A DNA stretch of 64,000 nt from Cordilura impudica (lineage: Eukaryota > Arthropoda > Insecta > Diptera > Scathophagidae): positions 150,952,997 to 151,016,996 of the forward strand of contig OY821518.1 in NCBI GenBank assembly GCA_963682025.1, given 5' to 3'. The notes beneath the pieces were generated by a model. That model was not told the origin of the DNA and searched no databases. It saw nothing but the letters and a program-made list of their open reading frames with translations. Shown here piece by piece: positions 57,775 through 64,000 of the stretch. Position 1 is the stretch's first letter. Each line of letters begins with the position of its first letter. Position numbers and translations under genes: made by a program.

Positions 57775-58110
57775 CATCACGTGCAAAGAGTATATATAAA
57801 TTTGTCATTACGTTTGTAGCCCATCGAAAAATTAATGTGCGACCCCATAAAGTATCTTTGTATATAAAATACTTTATAACCCGAGTCGATATAGAAATGT
57901 CCCTCTTTCTGGCCGTCCGTCCGTCCGTCTGTCTGTCTGTCTATTGTAATCACGCTCATTGACAAAATAAACCATAGTATTAAGTTTTTCAAATATTTTG
58001 TTTTCATTTATTAGTGAAATAAGTCTAGAGATTAGTGTAAATGCAAACCCAGGTGACGGGTATGAAAGATTATGCATAGCCGAATTGAACACTCTGACTT
58101 GTTTTTTTAC
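57775..58110 (+). mobile_element. DINE-1/Helentron-like family I, near-complete copy
   Basis: GCAAAGAGTATATATAAATT, ATTACGTTTGTAGCCC, CCCGAGTCGATATAGAAATG, GTCCGTCCGTCCGTCTGTCT, ATCACGCTCATTGACAAAAT, TTTCAAATATTTTGTTTTCA, CATAGCCGAATTGAACACTC, TGACTTGTTTTTTT. Lacks coding sequence. Confidence 0.65.
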
Positions 58111-59466
58111 AATTTTCCAAAAATGGTTTGTAAAAAAGTGATTGATGTCGTCTCTCTTATTTTTTGGTATACCTGATTTAGTGTAAAAACCCTGCTTAAG
58201 GTTATCAATCCACCTTCAAGGATTTTTACTTGTGACAGTTTCAGCTCTGTCATATTCAACGGATCGATGTCATTTTCCAGTTTTTTTTAACCCTACGATG
58301 CATACCCAACTTTTTCTACGAGAACACACAACCGGGATATGTTTGTACCTACAAATATTCTACCTGGTTCAAGAGATATAGGCAAAAAAGGTCACGGGCA
58401 TGGGATAGCCAAATGTTGCAAAAACAACCCTTGGAAAATCCAAATACCACAAAAACTGGTTTTTCACTTGAATTTGGTACCTACATAATAGTTGACTGCA
58501 TGCGCTCTTTTGCTTATATCTTTTGAACCAGTTAGAATAAATGAACGCTTTAAATGTTGAAATGCTTGTCAGACTACACATTTAACAAACAAAAACTAAA
58601 AAATTTTGTTTTGTATTCATCAGAAATATGAAAAACAACATTTGGCTATTCCATTACGTAGGTGTCGACTTTGGAAGCTCGTAGCTCCTTATTGGAAAAA
58701 ATAACCTTTTAAAGATTAGAAATTACTTATGTTTCCTAGATCCGAAATCTCTATGCCCTAAGTTAAGCCGTTCCTGAGTTACAGCACTTCAAAGTTGCAA
58801 GTGGATACATTTGTACCCGTAAAATCCTCAAAACAAAGCTCTACATTAAATGGAACTCCTGTTTTTTTTTTACTCAGTGTGTGTGATTCATATTTTTTCC
58901 ACTATCTATTTTATTTTTAACTACGGCATCCTTCCACATTTATTGCTGTTTTCTCCCTTTCTTTAACGGACATCCTGAAATTAAAGAAAAACTTTTCGTA
59001 TTAGAAGTTGACATGTTAGGTTATAAGTCACTGAGTGTTGTGTATCAGGAAGGATATTTGAAGTAAGAGGCCTGAAATTTGGCGTTGCTTGTTCCGAACT
59101 AAGAGTGAATATACTTTCGAGAACAAATTGCGCAACTGTTATAGCGGTGTCACAAGTGGGCGGAATACAGACGTTGAAGTGGTTGCATGTAGTATTTCTT
59201 CATTACTGTCATATCTATCAGTATCAACTTTCGGCGAACAAAGGCAGTATGTTACATCATCGACGGAGTCGTCAGTCTTCCGAAAACGATGATTAAAATT
59301 TTTTACACAATATAAAGCATAATATAATGGATAACTCTGCATTATTAACGCAAAAATCGCGTTTTTGACTTATGGCAGTCTTGTAGTAAGTGAGCGATAT
59401 ATAAAACTAATTTGAGACAAATCCATGCGATATTTTTGTTTTTTTTTTAATATGGAGACTATGGTG
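58111..59466. other. Unassigned DNA
   Basis: No family recognised. Text such as GAGATATAGGCAAAAAAGG and CCGTTCCTGAGTTACAGCAC suggests an old non-coding repeat. A minus-strand 67-codon frame at 59139-59342 (DDSVDDVTYCLCSPK) is acidic like a transposase leader but cannot be assigned. Confidence 0.25.
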
Positions 59467-59469
59467 TTA

Positions 59470-59585
59470 GGGCCGTATGCAAAAAAATTAAAGTGTACTT
59501 CAAGTAGACTTTATCAACAATTTTGTATGAAAAACATACAATAAAGTCTACTTGAAGTACACTTTAATTTTTTTACATACGGCCC
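59470..59585. mobile_element. 116-bp foldback MITE with TTA duplication
   Basis: GGGCCGTATGCAAAAAAATT through AAGTGTACTTCAAGTAGACTT is mirrored almost perfectly up to CATACGGCCC, around a 25-base loop. Flanked by TTA at 59467-59469 and 59586-59588, as for PIF/Harbinger. Confidence 0.8.
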
Positions 59586-59768
59586 TTAGTGTTTATTTTT
59601 GGAACACTAATAAATGAGTGTAATAAACACACTTAAACCAAATTTGACCATATATATATGATAATCTGAAAAAGCTTATATACTAAATTTCATTAAATTT
59701 ATGTTAAAAAATAACATAATCTTCTCGATTTTTTTAATACTTTTAAAATTTGGTATGATAACCATTTT

Positions 59769-60706
59769 AAGATATAACAGCATTAAGAGGATTTTGCATT
59801 GAATCAACGAGTTTTTGTGTAGTTTCTGGCTGAATTTTACTCCATTCTTCTGTTTTTAAGCTTTTTTGGTAGAAATGTTGTGTTTGCGGATGTTAGTTTC
59901 TAACAACGCTCATAAATTCCCGATAACGTTTAAGTCAGGAGACTGCACCGGTGCTTCCATATAAGCCATGTTTCGGTACAGCCGACTTGTTTCGGTACCT
60001 AGGTACATAATTTTTCCCCATATTCCCTTCAATTAAAACTAAATTTCCACCTCCTGATGCCGCCATTAAAGCCCAAACCATGACAATGTCGTCGCCGTGT
60101 TTTACAGTCGCACGCTTATTTTTTTAACTCAATCTGTGTATTGGGCTTCCGCCACACCATCGTCCTTCCTTCTGGGCCAAATATATTAAATTTCGGTTCA
60201 TCGGAAAAATGACAACTGTAACAAAATTCTGAATCCTTTAAAAAGTATTTTTTGTGAAATTTAACAAGCAAATTTCATTTTTTTTTTTTTTTGGTTTATG
60301 AAGGGCTTGTTTGGTGGTACTCGACCATGAAAGTAATGTGATCGCAAGAGACGACGAATTTCTGATGCACCACAGGCCTTGCCAATAGAATTGTGCACCT
60401 CATTAGCCAATCTTTGTGCCGATAACTTGGGGTTTTCATTAATTTTCCTGATGAACCTTCTTTCGTCGTTCGCAGTAAGAATTTTATTTGGTGCCTTTCT
60501 GCCCCTGTCATTCACTCTATTTTGTCTCAAACCATTTAAAATCAACAAAACAAACTGAAAAATATATGAAATATCATGTTTGAATAAAAAAGTATGCTCT
60601 TTAAAATACGTTTTTATTTTTTCGGTATCATATTTGGTTCAAAAGTTAATGCACTATGAAGTTGAATTATTACCATGCATCAAATAAGCTGACACCCACT
60701 GTATGT
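59769..60706 (-). pseudogene. Tc1-like transposase pseudogene and right TIR
   Basis: From 60548 down: RVNDRGRKAPNKILTANDER, FIRKINENPKLSAQRLANEV, SEIRRLLRSHYFHGRVPPNK (second helix-turn-helix), first catalytic D in CHFSDEPKFNIFGPEG, VWRKPNTQIE, MVWALMAASGG; the segment with the second D is deleted; SPDLNVIGNL carries Gly where the Tc1 catalytic Glu should be; ends QPETTQKLVDSMQNPL. Several stops. To the right, TGACACCCACTGTATG (about 60690-60706) is a typical Tc1-type end; the opposite TIR is not visible. Confidence 0.75.
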
Positions 60707-61246
60707 ATATGCATTTCCGTAAAAATAGTCATGAGTAATCCAAATCTGTTGGCTAATACAACAGGTATCATCGCGCTTCAAAGTTATTGTTATCTGAACA
60801 AGCCAAAAAAGGGCACTTTTAGATACAAAACTATCTCAACAATCTGATGTGCTGTCAGATTCAAAATCAGCGGAAAACCCAACGTTAGAAACAACCTTAA
60901 AATCTCGGTGGGGAAACAAAATTCGTAAACTTGTAGGCCTGTGTTGTCAGTTATTAAATGATTTAATTTGATGCTTGCTAAATTTTGTTTGTTTATTGCG
61001 ACTTTCAACCAATTTAAATAAAGATATTTTATGTTAGATTACAGTAAAAAATTCATATATGAACATATTGCAGCCATTGATAAAAGATGATGATATATTT
61101 CAGTCTGATTTAAAATTCATTCAATTTAAAGAAAAAATCAAAATAACCTAACCCATAAAAACTGTTTTTATTAAGAGTCTTTCCTTATGCATAAAATTTT
61201 GAAGTCTTGTTTTCAGAGCATTGTTGCTATTAAATATAAAAGAATC
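60707..61246. other. Unassigned DNA
   Basis: No gene recognised. ACCTAACCCATAAAAACTGT at about 61147 recurs at about 61860 inside the minisatellite. Confidence 0.3.
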
Positions 61247-62040
61247 ACATCGAGTTCCAAATCGATCGGATAAGGGGAAATGGGTCTTAATCTCTGCGTG
61301 ACTGTGCATGACTTAGGCAAAGTTAATCTGCTTTTCACCAAGTTTCAGATAGATTGGATGAGGAGAAATGGGTTTTGAACCTCTCCGTGACTGTGTGTGA
61401 CTTTGCGTGACTATTTTAAAATTAATCGTTCGTCACAACAAGTCTATGGACCAAGTTTCAGATTGATTGGATGAGGGGAAATGGGGCTTAAATCACTCCG
61501 TGACTGTGCGTGACTATCTTAAAATTAATCTTTGGCCACAAAGTCGATAGACAAAGTTTCAGATCGATCGGATGAGGGGAACGTTAGGTTTTAATCTCTC
61601 CGTGACTGTGCGTAACTGTGCATGACTATGTCAAAGTTAATCTTTTTTCACAGCAAGTCTATCAACCAATTTCCAGATCGATTGATTTAGGGGAAATGGG
61701 TTTTAAATCACTCCGTGACTGTGCGTGACTACCGCAAAATTAATCTATAGTCACATGACTATGGGCCAAGTTTCAGATCAATTAGATAAGGGGAAATGGG
61801 GGTTGCCCCATGACAGACAGACAGACAGAGAGAATGAGTTAAAAGAAAGAGTTTAAATAATCTAACCCATAAAAACTATTTCTTTCCTTACGCATATGAC
61901 TTTTGAATCCCTCCGTGACTGTGCGGAACTTTGCATGACTGTGTGTGACTATCTTAAAATTAATCTTCTACCACAACAAGTCTATGGACAAAGTTTCGGA
62001 TCGATCGGATGAGGGGAATGAGGTGACTGTTTGTGGCTAT
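61247..62040. repeat. Imperfect minisatellite, about seven units of roughly 90-115 bp
   Basis: Each unit has AAGTTTCAGATCGATCGGAT, GAGGGGAAATGGGTTTT, CTCCGTGACTGTGCGTGACT, and TAAAATTAATCTT with a CACAACAAGTCTATGG linker. Units start near 61247, 61336, 61452, 61553, 61668, 61768 and 61990. Between the sixth and seventh is a (GACA)n tract and a copy of the CTAACCCATAAAAACT segment from 61147, so a larger unit may be involved. Non-coding. Confidence 0.8.
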
Positions 62041-62185
62041 GGGTAATAACATGACGTAACTATTGCTAGAATTAAGTTTTAAAGAAACCCAGTAAGAGTT
62101 GCAATCAGCCGCGATGACGATTGTTGTACTTGATAAAATCAGGTAGAATGGGAAATTGATAGAAGCAATAGGAACATCATTAATA

Positions 62186-62277
62186 CCCTGTTAACATAAC
62201 ACAATTCGTCAAAGAACAAAAACAAATTACACACAAATTTTCGTTCGTCTGTGACGAATTGTGTTATGGAAACAGGG
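62186..62277. mobile_element. 92-bp TA-flanked foldback MITE
   Basis: CCCTGTTAACATAACACAAT and ATTGTGTTATGGAAACAGGG form the TIRs (about 26 bp, few mismatches), with TA at 62184-62185 and 62278-62279. Confidence 0.75.
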
Positions 62278-62279
62278 TA

Positions 62280-63669
62280 TAAGTAGCTCTCGTCCGTAGA
62301 AGTCTGTTATTAAGAGTTGACGTTAAAATGTAGTCTCATAGAAAATTATGCATATAATTCATGGCATGTGACCCAAGGGAGCTAATTGTACGATTCACGC
62401 GAGGGGCCAATACGCTACGATCAGAAATTAGGAGAGATGGTTAACCAGACAGAGAAACCATACAGTATGACTGGTCAATTTGCTACACTTATACATATAT
62501 AGTAGAGGTCTGCGCAAGCACATTCATACGACGTTTGAATACATTCTATAATGTAGGAGTTACTTCATGTCGTTGCATTTCTCATTTCATAACCGAATGA
62601 ATCATTGCTAACGACAATAACAGAAAATGAGAACATATAAAAATGAATAGTGAGTGAGCGACAAGTTGTGAATTTGTGTACTCAAAAAAACGAATATGTG
62701 TGTTATATTAGTATTTGTTCGAAAACTAATATGACTTCTCTTTCATTCATTTTTAAGAATTCATAACCGAGTATATTCTATAATTATTAGTCGTAGAGTA
62801 TATGGTGTATAATGTTTTGACATATACTCAGTCTTGCAGTTTAAAATTTTGGATGCCATATACTTTACTCATTATATCCTACTGCAAAATATGAAAAAGT
62901 AATGATCCAATACAGTCAAAATTTTAAAAAAGTTTTATTAATAAAAAAAATTCCATTTGTTAAATTCTATTGATAATTTAAAATAATATTAAAATTTTAT
63001 TTCATTTAAAATGAAAAGAAAAAATGTGTGGTACATTTATCAATTATTTTGTTCAGTTAATGTTTTTTTAAATTAATTTTCTGGTAAATTTGACTGTAAA
63101 AACATTATTTGATTTATGCTACAATCATTTATTGCAATACTGGATCTTTTTTCAGATATTAAATTTCTAATTGTTTTTCGTCATCACTTAATTTAATCAT
63201 TGTATTAAGAGGTGGAAACAGAAATAATGCTATTTTATGATATATTTTAAAATATTTTAAATACGACGGAATCTAAATTATTACACAATTTTTCTTTAAA
63301 CTGTTTAATTATCTCTATGTCAGTAATATCAGCACCACATATTTTTTTTTTTTAATTTATACATATGTATATAAAAACATAAACGAGGTGAATTGTTGGA
63401 TAATTTTCTCCTTCCAACTGTTTTGATGTTTTTTTTCAAATTCTTCTAAAATTTTTATCAGTTCCGTTAATATGTTTACATTTATATTGCTAATTCTTTG
63501 TAACTGTTTTTGAACTACTATTTTGTTACACAATCATGTCTACTTTCTTTCTTACATACACAATGTGTATGTAATCATGATCAGTAGTTTAACAATTTTA
63601 CAATACATTTTCATTATTTGAAATTATTATAAGAAGACTTGTAAATTAGATGACTGCTTTTTAAATTTA
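62280..63669. other. Unassigned AT-rich DNA
   Basis: No coding frame of note; short inverted and simple repeats only. Nothing recognised. Confidence 0.3.
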
Positions 63670-64000
63670 AATTCTTAATTTTTAATTTACTATTTATAAT
63701 TTTTAATTTTTAGTTTTAATTTTTAATTTCATTTTCCATTTTCCATTTTTAAATTTTCAATTTTAATTTTTAATGTTTCATTTTTCACTTTTTATTTTCA
63801 ATTTTGCATTTTCCTTTTTTTTTAGTTAAAAAGCTTTTGATGTTTTGAAATTAAAAATTTTCATTTTATACTTGTTTCATTTCTAATTATTCATCTTTAA
63901 TTTTACATTTTCCATTTTTCTTTTCTCAATTTTCATTTTCCATTTTTCAGTTTCCATTTTTAATTTTCCATTTTTCATTTTTCATTTTTAATTTTTAGTT
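63670..64000. repeat. Degenerate T-rich satellite, array 3 (runs off the window)
   Basis: TTTTAATTTTTAATTT changing into CATTTTCCATTTTCCATTTT and TTTTCAATTTTCATTTTCCA modules, the same family as arrays 1 and 2. One non-repeat stretch lies at about 63820-63880. Confidence 0.8.

Noticed and set aside
59139..59342. Possible piggyBac-type acidic leader on the minus strand
   Set aside because: The acidic stretch alone is not diagnostic and no DDE domain follows downstream.
1..64000. tRNA, rRNA or conserved ncRNA genes
   Set aside because: No cloverleaf with A/B box sequences or rRNA-like stretch was recognised by eye; a covariance-model search would be needed to exclude them.

Overview
The window looks like transposon-dense, AT-rich intergenic or heterochromatic DNA from an insect, most likely a fly. 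This is inferred from jockey/CR1-like retrotransposons, interspersed repeats resembling Drosophila DINE-1 (GTCC/GTCT microsatellite core), a DD41D mariner, Tc1, pogo, piggyBac, hAT and Helitron remnants, poly(A) or TAAA tails and spliceosomal junctions. No bacterial or viral gene organisation is visible. I found no convincing single-copy host gene; the nearest candidate is a long intact hAT/ZMYM-type transposase-like reading frame at 155-2505, entered through a splice acceptor.

Layout. 0-2.7 kb: ZMYM/TTF-type hAT-like gene, then a near-perfect 128-bp hairpin. 2.7-8.5 kb: non-coding repeats (DINE-like copies, a 274-bp tandem duplication, three 46-bp repeats with a CTCF-like motif, and a roughly 490-bp MITE inserted into another copy of itself). 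8.6-11.1 kb: decayed minus-strand hAT element split by the same MITE family. 11.5-12.2 kb: broken Myb/SANT-like and J-domain (HPD) gene fragments. 12.6-17 kb: MITE, DINE-like copies and a hAT zinc-finger fragment. 17-20.1 kb: pogo/Tigger element inside a DINE-like element. 20.1-22.2 kb: decayed tandem sequence.

The centrepiece is 22.17-45.7 kb. One old minus-strand jockey-like element (A) has been opened at three places. At the first, element G entered A, F entered G, E entered F and D entered E, so five retrotransposons are stacked. At the second, an unclassified TIR element (H) carries a MITE. At the third, jockey-like element B carries a DD41D mariner (C). Reading frames resume across most junctions and several target-site duplications are visible, so the order of insertion can be read.

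45.7-51.7 kb: Tc1 element inside a DINE-like element, then a row of TIR elements (hAT-type, TTAA-type, pogo-type) and a deletion-derivative Helitron with an intact 3' end. 51.9-58.1 kb: a degenerate pyrimidine-rich satellite interrupted by DINE-like copies and a piggyBac remnant. 58-64 kb: small foldback elements, a dead Tc1-like gene, an imperfect minisatellite of about 100-bp units, and more satellite running off the window end.

Most coding sequences are transposon genes in decay. The best-preserved frames are the ZMYM-type protein (155-2505), the ORF2 of element F (25380-27380, RT catalytic motifs present) and the ORF1 of element E.
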